Shown here: positions 43,307-53,800 of the stretch, piece by piece
How positions within the stretch are numbered: the first letter of the stretch is position 1
Layout: each line of letters begins with the position of its first letter
Source of the DNA: an uncultured bacterium
GTDB taxonomy: Bacteria; Bacteroidota; Bacteroidia; Bacteroidales; Bacteroidaceae
Reading direction: 5' to 3'
DNA: 64,000 nucleotides
Assembly: GCA_905215555.1 (NCBI GenBank)
Contig: CAJMQU010000006.1
Span: 62,001-126,000, forward strand
Translations under genes and position numbers: made by a program
The notes under the pieces: model-generated
Told to the model about the DNA's origin: nothing
Database searches by the model: none
The model's input: the letters and a program-made list of their open reading frames with translations, nothing else

Positions 43307-46171
43307 ATGAAAAACCCTATTTATTTATTGTTGCCCTTTGTTCTTTTTCTGTTAAACTGTTCCGATAGTGAAGATGAAGTGCAAAAGCCGTACCTGCGTA
43401 TACCGGATAATGTAAAATCCTTGGAATATGTACAGAAGGGGCAATCTGTTAATATCAGTATAGAAACGAACTATACGAACTGGAACATTACTTCCGATCA
43501 CAAAGAATGGTGCACTGTAGAACGCATTAGCAGTAATCCTCAAATGTTTAATCTCATTCTGACTGAAAACGAATCAACGGATATACGTGAAGCCACATTA
43601 ACCTTGAAAGTACCGGAGCAAACAGAAACGATTAAGGTCAGACAATTAGGATCGGCTCCCGCAATTCTTCTAAATCCTGAAACTCTAAATAACCTACCTG
43701 CCACTGCAAATGATGTGGAATTGAAAATCACGACAAACCTGCCTGAATATGAAATTGTAATATCTGAAGGTGACGAAGAATGGATAAGCGTACTTGACGT
43801 AATCCAAACACGTGCTATGCCTACTTATAGCCATACGATACACATTGAAAATAACCCGTTGACGGATGATCGTACCGGTTCTTTAGTAGTGAAAGCTAAG
43901 AATATGGATGCGCCTGCTGTCACTCTGACTATTCAGCAGAAGAAACGTTCTACGGATGTTTCAGACGTAGTTGTGGAAGGTGATGTTAAAATAGTACCTA
44001 TAGGTGGAAAAGATAATCAGCATCATAGCGGGCAAGGCATCGAAAATACGTATAATGGGAAAATAAATGAAGGAGATCCTTTCCATTCTCCTTGGAGTAC
44101 TGATAATCCGGGTACCCAATTCCCTGTTACATTGGAATATGAATTTGATGGTGAACAAGATATTGATTACATCATTTATTACCCCAATGGTGGAAATGGT
44201 AATTTCGGTCGGTTTAGACTATATACAGCCACTCAAGCGGATACAGAGTACAGGCTTGCTGGAGAATATGACTTTAAGGAGAGTGGCAACGTCAATAGAA
44301 TGACATTGGAGAAGCCGCTGGTGAAAGCCACCCGTATAAAATTTGAAATTCAGAGCGGTGCCGGTGGGTTTGCCAGTTGTAGCGAAATGGAGTTCTATCG
44401 TAAGAATAAGGATAAAGCTATCCATCGACAATTATTAACGGTTTTTACCGATCTGACATGTTGTGAAGTTCGTTCAGATGCAACCGAAAAGGATATAGCA
44501 GCCTTACCGGGATTTTTTGTCAATCTGGCGCAACAGATAAAAAGTGGAAGTATAGACCCATGGGAACAAAGCTTCCGTATTCGTGACTACGCTCCTTATA
44601 GCAATGTAGAAGAATGGGCGGAAAAACTGATGACCAAACGCTATGGCAATTTGGACAATGTGACCGGCATCTATGCCAATAAAGGAGATGAAGTGATTTT
44701 GCTTGTAGGTGATACATACGGACATGGTGTTGGAGTTCAGTGCATTTATGATGAAAAATCGGGTGATGTCATACAGACTGTATCCAGTGGAGACATGTAT
44801 TTTTTGGAAGAAGGTGTCAATAAGATCAAGATCAGACATGATGGCATGCTTTTCATCATGTATACTGCCGATCCATCCGAAAAACACATTCGTATACATA
44901 TTCCTGTCGGAAGTGGAAATGTCAGTGGATTTTTTGATCTGAAAGAACATCAGACAGATGCTAAGTATGCCGAGTTGCTCAGTAAGGCTACTTATAAATA
45001 TTTTTGTGTCCGGGGTGAAAAGATTATGTTCTATTTCCATACAGAGAAAATGCGTGAGTATGTGCGTACTGAGATATTGTCTGCCATTCATCTGTGGGAT
45101 AATATTATAGGCTGGGAACAAGAATTGATGGGCATTGAGGATGTACGTCCTCAGAAAGTGAATAATCACATGTTTGCCATTTCACCTGAAGGCGGATATA
45201 TGTGGGCTACCGACTATCGAATCGGATTTGCCTACGATTATTTGGGTAACATTCTGTTGTATGACAATGTAATGGCGGTGGAGGACAATGCATGGGGGCC
45301 TGCTCATGAAATAGGACATGTTCATCAGGCAGCTATTAACTGGCCGGGTTCTACAGAATCATCCAATAATTTGTTTTCTAATTATATTATCTATAAATTG
45401 GGTAAGTATTATTCACGTGGACGTGGCTTGTGCAAAGTAGCTCAAGCACGCTATGCCGACAAACGGGCTTGGTGGAATATGGGTGAAGCTACTCATCAGA
45501 ATGAAGATACAGAAGTACACATGCGCATGAACTGGCAGCTTTGGAACTATTACCATCGTTGCGGTATCAAGCCTAACTTTTGGCAAACATTATTCAAGTT
45601 GCTGCGCGAAGACGTTAATCGCGTGCCTGAAGGTGACCCGGGACGTAAACAAATGGTATTTGCCAAATTAGCATGTAAGGCTGCTAATGCTGACTTGACT
45701 GACTTCTTTGAACAATGGGGATTCTTTGTACCGGTAGATGCTCAGATTGAGCAATATGGTACATTCAACTATGTAGTTACTGAAGCTATGATCAAAGAAG
45801 CAAAAGAGTATATGAGACAGTTCCCAAAACCTGCTCATGCATTGCAGTATATTGAAGATCGCAGGAATAAAGACTTTGATGCGAGTGATTATCGTTCAAA
45901 GGAATCCGGTGATATTGGGTATTATACTCAATTCAAGCAGAACATGCGCATTACTAAATCACCGGTTTATACCCTTTCAGGCCGAACTGTGCAAATTACT
46001 GATGGTGAAGAAGCAGTTGCCTTCGAATGGCACCGGAATAATGAAAAAGGTGATATCCTTTATTTTGCCAATACATTTATTTTTGATGTTCCGGAAGCTG
46101 TCGTATTGGATAGTGCCAAACTATATGCAGTGCAAGCTGATGGGAAAAGAATTGAAATAAAGCAGTATTAG
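43307..46171 (+). CDS. M60-family O-glycoprotein peptidase (mucinase) with BACON and CBM32-like modules
   Basis: The 954-residue surface lipoprotein (lipobox C18, MKNPIYLLLPFVLFLLNC) has two BACON-type beta domains (about 25-110 and 115-215) and an F5/8C domain (about 225-365). The M60/enhancin-like zinc protease domain (about 375-800) has HEIGH at 667-671 and a downstream Glu at about 684 (HExxH...E, the gluzincin form). M60 enzymes of Bacteroides cut mucin-type glycoproteins near O-glycans; BACON and F5/8C modules are expected to bind mucin sugars. It lies upstream of GH31, GH109 and GH2 genes, so cutting of the mucin backbone and trimming of its glycans are encoded together. Confidence 0.9.
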   Translation: MKNPIYLLLPFVLFLLNCSDSEDEVQKPYLRIPDNVKSLEYVQKGQSVNISIETNYTNWNITSDHKEWCTVERISSNPQMFNLILTENESTDIREATLTLKVPEQTETIKVRQLGSAPAILLNPETLNNLPATANDVELKITTNLPEYEIVISEGDEEWISVLDVIQTRAMPTYSHTIHIENNPLTDDRTGSLVVKAKNMDAPAVTLTIQQKKRSTDVSDVVVEGDVKIVPIGGKDNQHHSGQGIENTYNGKINEGDPFHSPWSTDNPGTQFPVTLEYEFDGEQDIDYIIYYPNGGNGNFGRFRLYTATQADTEYRLAGEYDFKESGNVNRMTLEKPLVKATRIKFEIQSGAGGFASCSEMEFYRKNKDKAIHRQLLTVFTDLTCCEVRSDATEKDIAALPGFFVNLAQQIKSGSIDPWEQSFRIRDYAPYSNVEEWAEKLMTKRYGNLDNVTGIYANKGDEVILLVGDTYGHGVGVQCIYDEKSGDVIQTVSSGDMYFLEEGVNKIKIRHDGMLFIMYTADPSEKHIRIHIPVGSGNVSGFFDLKEHQTDAKYAELLSKATYKYFCVRGEKIMFYFHTEKMREYVRTEILSAIHLWDNIIGWEQELMGIEDVRPQKVNNHMFAISPEGGYMWATDYRIGFAYDYLGNILLYDNVMAVEDNAWGPAHEIGHVHQAAINWPGSTESSNNLFSNYIIYKLGKYYSRGRGLCKVAQARYADKRAWWNMGEATHQNEDTEVHMRMNWQLWNYYHRCGIKPNFWQTLFKLLREDVNRVPEGDPGRKQMVFAKLACKAANADLTDFFEQWGFFVPVDAQIEQYGTFNYVVTEAMIKEAKEYMRQFPKPAHALQYIEDRRNKDFDASDYRSKESGDIGYYTQFKQNMRITKSPVYTLSGRTVQITDGEEAVAFEWHRNNEKGDILYFANTFIFDVPEAVVLDSAKLYAVQADGKRIEIKQY

Positions 46172-46214
46172 GACAAAATTATGGCTGTATTTGTAAAATC
46201 TAATATATATGTAT

Positions 46215-49200
46215 ATGAAGAAATTAATAGGAATACTGGCAATCTTGAGTTGCCAGAGTTTACTGGCACAAACCACCCGACAAGTTTTCTGGACAGAAAG
46301 TTTCTCTAGCGGTCAGTTACCCCAGGGATGGGCACTGCACGATAATAGTAAAACAGGTAAATGTGTCTGGATCGTGACAGACCAGCCTTATCCGGGTTCT
46401 TTTCAATTCAACCAGCAGCAACCCCCTATTGCCTCAACCAGTCGCGGATTTCATATTCAATTCCGCCCGGGTGTAGTGACCGGTGAAGAGGTAACTAAAT
46501 GGAATCAGAATAAACAATATCCGGATGCCAGTTTCCAGACCGGAGCTATTGATTGTTACGGTAAAGATAAGGTGTTGCTTCGGTTTGAACATAATTTTCG
46601 CTGGAACAATTGGTTTACAGCTAAAGAACCCGGTTTGTACGTTGGTGTGAGCAACGACGGAAAGAACTGGACAGAATATAACGTAATCTCCTCATTGCCC
46701 GCTTCCACCAGTGTGCATACCCCCATTAAAGAGGAGTTTAATATTACCGACGTTGCCGGTAATCAGAAAACAGTCTATCTGCGCTTTGCCTGGCGCGGTA
46801 TTTTTTCCTGGTTTTGGATGATAGATGACATCCAGCTGTGCGAACCTTTGGATAAGGATGTTGCTATTACCGCGTTAACCTCTCATAAGCCGGACAATAA
46901 TATATTTACTCAGAATGATACATTGCGTGTAATGATAAAGAACATGGGAGCTGAAACTATTTATCAAAAGTTGCAACTGACTGCTACTATAGACGGAAAG
47001 CAAAAGCTGGAAACCACATTGGATGCCACCCAGGTTCCTTTAACTTTTAATGAAGAGCGTGAAGTCGTTTTCCCGACTACCAATCTGGAAGGACCAGGCT
47101 CACATAATCTTTCGTTCAATATCCGAATGGAAGGGGATGAACGTGAAGAAAACAATACATTCAGTACCAAACTTTACGCTTCAAAGATGCAATTGGGTAA
47201 AGTCACCGGATTTCGGAAGCTGTCTGCCAATGAGTTTGAGTTTGTCAGTAACTTCTCTAAAGCCAAGTTGATTTTCTATCGTGATGACATCTTCCGTTTA
47301 TGGTTGGCTCCGGATGGAGAATACACGAATCCTGCCGGAAATGAAATTGTTGTAGATTATGGGATGAAGAATCCGTCAGTAACTGTTAGTAACAATTCGG
47401 AATATTACAGCTTTAAAACTCGTCAATGTGTGGTGCGTGTCTATAAAAATCCTATGCGTATAGCACTTTATGGTAAAGATAATCGTACTTTGATTTTTGA
47501 AGAGGCTGAACCTATAATCTTTGGAACAGAAACCTATCAAACTTTGAAACGGGCTGCCGATGAAAATTTCTATGGAGGCGGTATGCAACAAGGCAACTTT
47601 GTACATACGAATAAAGCTATCGATATTGCTGTTACCGGCTGGGACGAAGGGCAGGTCTCCAATCCTGTACCGTTCTATATGTCTACCAAAGGATACGGTG
47701 TATTTCGTAATACATTTGCTCCGGGCAAATATGCTTTCGATGGTAAAGTGGAAAGTGTACGTCCGATAGATGGAATGTCTATGAAAGTATTAAGCCAGAC
47801 AAGTAAATTCACTCACAATGAAAATCGTTTTGATGCTTTCTATTTCTATGGAACATCGCTGAAAGACATTTTGAATGATTACACAGACATTACAGGAAAA
47901 CCTTTTATGCCTGCTTTATGGATGTTGACTATGGGGGATGCCGATTGCTATAATAACCTGGAACAGCGGGTGCAATGGAAACAAAGTACTCCGGATGTTA
48001 TTACACAAGTTGCCGATGAATACATCGAACATGACATGCCTCGCGGTTGGATATTGCCTAACGACGGTTATGGGTGTGGTTACCAAAAACTGGATAGTGT
48101 GGTAACAGAATTGAAAAAGCGTGGATTCCACACCGGACTTTGGACGGAAAATGGCGTAGACAAGATTGCCTATGAGGTGGGAACTTGCGGAACACGTCTG
48201 TGTAAACTCGATGTCGCATGGATTGGTGACGGATATGATTTTGCGTTGAATGGTTGTAAATCGGCCTTTGAGGGTATACAAAATAATACGAATGAACGTG
48301 GGTTTGTCTGGTCGGTATGTGGATGGGCAGGCACACAACGCTATTCTACTGTATGGAGCGGAGACCAGTCCAGCAACTGGGATTATATTCGTTATCATAT
48401 TCCTACCGTTACCGGTGCTGGGCTCTCGGGGTATAATGCTGCTACCAGCGACATTGATGGTATTTTTGGTGGCTCTGCAAGAACGTATACGCGTGATCTG
48501 CAATGGAAATGTTTCACCCCCATCATGATGGTTATGAGTGGATGGGCAGATGTTGATCGTCAGCCCTGGCTCTATGGACATCCGTATGAGACTATCAATC
48601 GTGACTTCCTGCGTCTGAAGATGCGTCTGTTACCTTATCAATATAGTTATTGTCGCGAAGCTAACTGTATCGGTGTGCCTATGGTACGTGCCATGGTGTT
48701 GGAGTTTCCGGAAGATGATATGGCACAATCTGATTCTACTAAATATCAGTTTATGAGTGGAGAATGGATGTTGGTAGCGCCTGTATACAAATATGGCAAC
48801 TGGCGTGAAAAAATTTATTTTCCTGCCGGAGAATGGTATGATTATTGGACCGGAAAGAAGTATGAAGGCGGACAATGGTTGGCTAAATATGAAGCAAAAC
48901 TGGACAGATGTCCGGTATTCATTCGCGAGGGTGCCATTATTCCTATGTATCCTGACATGAATTATGTAGGTGAGAAAGCTACGGATGTATTGACACTGGA
49001 ATTGTATCCTGCTGCAAGAAAAACAACTTTCAATCTGTATGAGGATGACGGACTGACCCGTAATTATGAGAAGGGAGCCTTTGCCGAAACTTTGATAGAG
49101 TTGGAAAAAACAAATGTACAGGTAAATGTCACTATCCATGCTGCTCAAGGTGATTTTGAAGGTAGGTATGCCGAGCGTAATTATATCTGCGATATTCGCA

Positions 49201-49382
49201 TGGAACAAACTCCGACAGATATCCTGCTGAATGACAAATTGTTGTCTGCAGTCAGCAGCCGTCAGGCTTTGGAGCAGGCAACTGAAGGATTCTACTTTGA
49301 TGCTGATGACCGTGCCGGGCATCTTTGGATAAAGACAGGTAAACAGCCTACTGATAATGCTGTGATATTAATTGTTAAATAA
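46215..49382 (+). CDS. GH31 glycoside hydrolase with choice-of-anchor-J-like and CARDB-like domains
   Basis: The start at 46215 (MKKLIGILAILSCQSLLAQ) gives a clean signal peptide; an ATG 6 bp upstream is also possible. The 1055-residue protein has an N-terminal MAM/choice-of-anchor-J-like domain (about 20-200, FWTESFSSGQLPQGWALHDN), then a CARDB-like Ig domain (about 215-325). The GH31 beta-sandwich and barrel follow (about 330-870); the likely nucleophile is Asp in CKLDVAWIGDGYD (about 666), and a C-terminal beta domain ends the protein. GH31 covers alpha-glucosidases, alpha-xylosidases and, in one subgroup, alpha-N-acetylgalactosaminidases. Locus context favours the last; the reaction is inferred. 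Confidence 0.85.
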   Translation: MKKLIGILAILSCQSLLAQTTRQVFWTESFSSGQLPQGWALHDNSKTGKCVWIVTDQPYPGSFQFNQQQPPIASTSRGFHIQFRPGVVTGEEVTKWNQNKQYPDASFQTGAIDCYGKDKVLLRFEHNFRWNNWFTAKEPGLYVGVSNDGKNWTEYNVISSLPASTSVHTPIKEEFNITDVAGNQKTVYLRFAWRGIFSWFWMIDDIQLCEPLDKDVAITALTSHKPDNNIFTQNDTLRVMIKNMGAETIYQKLQLTATIDGKQKLETTLDATQVPLTFNEEREVVFPTTNLEGPGSHNLSFNIRMEGDEREENNTFSTKLYASKMQLGKVTGFRKLSANEFEFVSNFSKAKLIFYRDDIFRLWLAPDGEYTNPAGNEIVVDYGMKNPSVTVSNNSEYYSFKTRQCVVRVYKNPMRIALYGKDNRTLIFEEAEPIIFGTETYQTLKRAADENFYGGGMQQGNFVHTNKAIDIAVTGWDEGQVSNPVPFYMSTKGYGVFRNTFAPGKYAFDGKVESVRPIDGMSMKVLSQTSKFTHNENRFDAFYFYGTSLKDILNDYTDITGKPFMPALWMLTMGDADCYNNLEQRVQWKQSTPDVITQVADEYIEHDMPRGWILPNDGYGCGYQKLDSVVTELKKRGFHTGLWTENGVDKIAYEVGTCGTRLCKLDVAWIGDGYDFALNGCKSAFEGIQNNTNERGFVWSVCGWAGTQRYSTVWSGDQSSNWDYIRYHIPTVTGAGLSGYNAATSDIDGIFGGSARTYTRDLQWKCFTPIMMVMSGWADVDRQPWLYGHPYETINRDFLRLKMRLLPYQYSYCREANCIGVPMVRAMVLEFPEDDMAQSDSTKYQFMSGEWMLVAPVYKYGNWREKIYFPAGEWYDYWTGKKYEGGQWLAKYEAKLDRCPVFIREGAIIPMYPDMNYVGEKATDVLTLELYPAARKTTFNLYEDDGLTRNYEKGAFAETLIELEKTNVQVNVTIHAAQGDFEGRYAERNYICDIRMEQTPTDILLNDKLLSAVSSRQALEQATEGFYFDADDRAGHLWIKTGKQPTDNAVILIVK

Positions 49383-49390
49383 GTTAGATT

Positions 49391-50803
49391 ATGAAAAATA
49401 AAATAAAACTATTGCCTTTGGCATTAATTCTGTTAATGGGTATAACAAGCTGTTCTTCTGGAAGAACGGGAAATGAGACCGTAGTCACACCTATTCAAGT
49501 TGAAGTTCCTGAACGTCCGGCAGGACAAAAGGACGTCCTCGGATTGGTCACTCTCAAGATGGACACTGTACGTGTGGGATTTATCGGGCTTGGTATGCGT
49601 GGTCCCGGAGCTGTTACCCGCTTTACGTATATTCCCGGTATAGCTATTAAGGCCTTATGTGACCTGCTTCCCGGACGTGTGGAATATTGCCAGGAGATTT
49701 TAAAAAAGGCCGGATTTCCCGAGGCTGCTGGATATAGCGGCAGTGAAGATGCTTGGAAGCAATTGTGCGAGCGCGATGATATCGATCTCGTATATATTGC
49801 TACAGATTGGGTGCATCATGTTCCGATGATGATTTATGCTATGGAACACGGTAAGCACGTAGCTTGTGAAGTACCTGCCGCCATGACCATGGAAGAAATC
49901 TGGAGTGTGGTCAATACTGCGGAAAAAACTCGTAAACATTGTATGCAGTTGGAAAATTGTGTTTATGATTTCTTCGAGCTGACTACTCTGAATATGGCTC
50001 AACAAGGTATATTCGGGGATATTGTTCATGTAGAGGGCTCTTATATTCACTGTTTGGAAGATTTCTGGGATGCTTACGAAGGAGACTGGCGTTTGAAATA
50101 CAATAAGACACATCGTGGTGATGTATACGCAACTCACGGCTTAGGTCCGGCTTGCCAGTTACTTGATATCCACCGTGGTGACAAGATGAATTATCTTGTT
50201 GCAATGGATAGTGATCCTATCAGTATTCCCAATTATATAAAGGAGAAGAGGGGAGAAGATCCGAAAGGATACCAGAACGGAGAACATACATTGACCTTAA
50301 TTCGTACAGAAAAAGGAAAAACCATTCATATACAGCATAATGTAGCTTCTCCTCGTCCTTATAGCCGCATGTATCAGCTGACGGGGACGAAAGGTTTTGC
50401 CAATAAATACCCATTCGAGGGTTATGCCTTGCAAGCATCTCAAATAGATAAAGAGACTATACTTGACCATGAGAATTTGTCTGCCCATTCTTATGTGCCG
50501 GAAGATGTGAAGAATGCGTTGATGGAGAAATATAAGCACCCTATTCACCGCGAGTTGGAAGAAATGGCTAAGAAGGTGGGAGGTCATGGCGGTATGGACT
50601 TTATAATGGACTATCGTCTGATATATTGTCTGCGTAATGGTTTACCATTGGATATGGACGTATACGACCTGGCAGAATGGTGTTGTATGGGGCCGTTGAC
50701 TGCACTTTCCATTGAAAACAGTTCTGCTCCGGTTGCCATTCCTGACTTTACCCGTGGTGGTTGGAATAAGATAAAGGGGTACAGGCATGCTTTTGCTGAG
50801 TGA
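49391..50803 (+). CDS. GH109 NAD-dependent alpha-N-acetylgalactosaminidase
   Basis: The 470-residue lipoprotein (lipobox near ITSC, about C21) has a Gfo/Idh/MocA Rossmann domain (VRVGFIGLGMRGPGAV) and the GH109 signatures VYIATDWVHHVPMMIYAMEHGKHVACEVPAAMT and YATHGLGPACQLLDIHRGDKM. These enzymes use bound NAD to cleave alpha-GalNAc, as on blood-group A antigen and Tn-type glycans, by an oxidation-elimination mechanism. It starts 9 bp after the GH31 gene and 40 bp before the GH2 gene, in one operon. Family call is strong. Confidence 0.92.
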   Translation: MKNKIKLLPLALILLMGITSCSSGRTGNETVVTPIQVEVPERPAGQKDVLGLVTLKMDTVRVGFIGLGMRGPGAVTRFTYIPGIAIKALCDLLPGRVEYCQEILKKAGFPEAAGYSGSEDAWKQLCERDDIDLVYIATDWVHHVPMMIYAMEHGKHVACEVPAAMTMEEIWSVVNTAEKTRKHCMQLENCVYDFFELTTLNMAQQGIFGDIVHVEGSYIHCLEDFWDAYEGDWRLKYNKTHRGDVYATHGLGPACQLLDIHRGDKMNYLVAMDSDPISIPNYIKEKRGEDPKGYQNGEHTLTLIRTEKGKTIHIQHNVASPRPYSRMYQLTGTKGFANKYPFEGYALQASQIDKETILDHENLSAHSYVPEDVKNALMEKYKHPIHRELEEMAKKVGGHGGMDFIMDYRLIYCLRNGLPLDMDVYDLAEWCCMGPLTALSIENSSAPVAIPDFTRGGWNKIKGYRHAFAE

Positions 50804-50842
50804 ACGTTAGTGATGTGCTATATCTAATTAAAATTAAGCCTT

Positions 50843-53800
50843 ATGATATTACGACTGAAAATCTTTTTGCCTGTATTATTGTTAGCTACAGGGTGTTTTA
50901 GTGCAGTGGTCAGAGAAGTGAAACCTTATTGGCAAGATGTGCAAGTAGTGGCTGTTAATAAGCAGTATCCCCGCACTTCATTCATGACTTACGCCAATCG
51001 TAATGAAGCGATGAAAGGGCGTTTTACTAATAGTCCTTACTATCGTTTGCTGAACGGTACTTGGAAATTCTATTTCGTAGACAGCTACAAACAGCTGCCT
51101 GATGACATTATCAATCCGGCATTAGATGTATCTGGCTGGCACGATATTCAAGTGCCTGGTAACTGGGAAGTACAAGGCTACGGAACACCTATTTATACCA
51201 ATCACGGTTATGAATTCAAGCCCCGTAATCCTCAGCCGCCACAATTACCCGAAGATAATCCGGTAGGTGTTTATCGTCGTGATATCGAAATCCCGGCTGA
51301 CTGGGATGGCCGGGATATATTTCTCCATATAGCCGGTGCCAAGTCGGGACTTTATGTCTATCTGAATGGACAAGAAGTAGGTTATAGTGAAGATTCCAAG
51401 AATCCGGCAGAATTTCTTATTAATCCTTATTTGCAATCCGGTAAAAATGTACTTACACTGAAAATTTTCCGTTGGAGTTCCGGTTCTTATCTGGAGTGCC
51501 AGGATTTCTGGCGTATCAGTGGGATAGAGCGTGATGTCTTTGTTTATTCTCAGCCTAAGGCTGCCATTAAAGACTTTCGTATCAAATCGACTTTGGATGA
51601 TAATTACAAGAATGGAATTTTTGCTTTGCAGACTGACTTGAGAAATCATCGCAAAAAGCATACCAATCTGACTCTTTCGTACGAATTGCTTGATAATCAA
51701 GGACACATTGTTTGCAGTGATGAAAAAACAACCTACATTCCTGCCGGAGAAGTCCGCACTCTTGCTTTCGATAAGGAACTGACTGACGTAAACACTTGGA
51801 CTTCCGAGCATCCTGCTCTCTATAAACTATTGATGACTTTAAAGGAGAATGGGCAGATAACGGAAGTCATTCCTTATAATGTTGGTTTTCGCCGTATTGA
51901 GATTAAGCCCTCCAGCCAGCTTGCAGCTAATGGGAAGCCTTATGTGACACTACTCATCAACGGACAACCTATCAAATTGAAAGGTGTGAACATACATGAA
52001 CATAATCCGGCGACCGGTCACTACGTTACTGAAGAGTTGATGCGTAAAGACTTTGAGCTGATGAAGCTGAACAATCTGAATACTGTTCGTCTTTGCCACT
52101 ATCCGCAGAGTCGGCGTTTCTATGAACTCTGTGATGAATATGGAATTTATGTTTACGATGAGGCCAATATCGAAAGTCATGGTATGTATTACGATCTGGC
52201 GCGTGGCGGTACGTTGGGAAATAATCCTGAGTGGCTGACTGCACATATGGATCGTACTGTCAACATGTACGAACGCAATAAGAACTATCCCTGCCTCACA
52301 ATCTGGTCATTGGGCAATGAAGCCGGGAATGGTTATAACTTCTATCAAACTTATCTTTGGATAAAGCAGGCTGATAAGGAATGGATGAGTCGTCCCATCA
52401 ATTACGAGCGTGCTCAATGGGAATGGAACTCTGATATGTATGTTCCTCAATATCCCAGTGCCGAATGGCTGGAATATATAGGTAGAGAAGGTAGTGATCG
52501 TCCTGTTGCTCCTTCCGAATATTCACATGCAATGGGTAATTCCAGTGGAAATCTTTGGGATCAATGGCAAGCCATTTACCGGTACCCCAATTTGCAGGGA
52601 GGATATATTTGGGATTGGGTAGACCAGGGACTGGATGCTGTTGACAAAAATGGTCGCCACTATTGGACCTATGGCGGCGATTATGGCGTAGACACTCCGA
52701 GTGATGGTAACTTCCTTTGCAATGGTATCGTCAACCCCGACCGTACTCCTCATCCTGCTATGGCAGAAGTGAAGTATGTACACCAGAATGTAGCTTTCGA
52801 AGCTGTGGATCTCTCTACAGGTAAGTTTCTTGTGAAGAATCGTTTCTATTTTACCAACTTGCAGAAGTATATAATTTCGTATACGGTGACCGCCAATGCC
52901 AAAAATATAAAGCGAGGTAAAATGTCGTTAGACATTGCTCCCCAGCAGAGTAAAGAGGTGACCATCTCGTTGGGGCATCTGACTGCAAAGCCCGGTACGG
53001 AATATTTTGTCAACTTCATAGTTACAACTACTGAAAACGAGTTTCCTATTCCATCGGGATATGATATTGCCACTGAGCAGTTCCGCTTACCAATTGAACC
53101 TCTGAAAAATACCTTTGCCCTTGGCGGTAGTTCGCTGACTGTACAGACAGAAGGTAATGAATTGGCAATTTTCTCTCCAAAGGTACAGTTTGTATTCAAT
53201 AAGCAGACAGGGCTTGTCACTTCATATCAGGTGAATGGTACAGACTATTTTAAAGATGGATTTGGTATTCAGCCTAATTTCTGGCGTGGACCTACGGACA
53301 ATGATTATGGCAACGGCATGCCTTCCCGTCTGCAGGTATGGAAGCAATCGAGTAAGGATTTCCAGGTAACGGCGGCTCATGCAAGTATGGATGGAAAAAG
53401 TGCTGTTATTCAAGCTGATTATCTGTTGAAGGCCGGTAATATTTATCGCATGACCTATCGTGTATATCCTTCGGGCGTAGTGAAAGTGGATGCCGTTTTC
53501 GCTCCTGTTGGCGGAGATGTTGCCAAACTGAACGTACCGCGCATAGGTGTACGTTTCCGCCTGCCTGCGCTTATGAATCAAGTAGAATATTTTGGTAGAG
53601 GTCCCGGTGAGAATTATGTAGACCGGAAGATGGGTACGCATGTCGGTTTGTATAAAACGACTGCCGATCAGATGTATTTTCCATATGTTCGCCCACAGGA
53701 AAACGGGCATCGCACAGATACCCGCAGCCTTGCACTTACACAGAAGAATGGCAGAGGATTGACAGTCATAGCTGATAGTACCATAGGCTTCAATGCTTTG

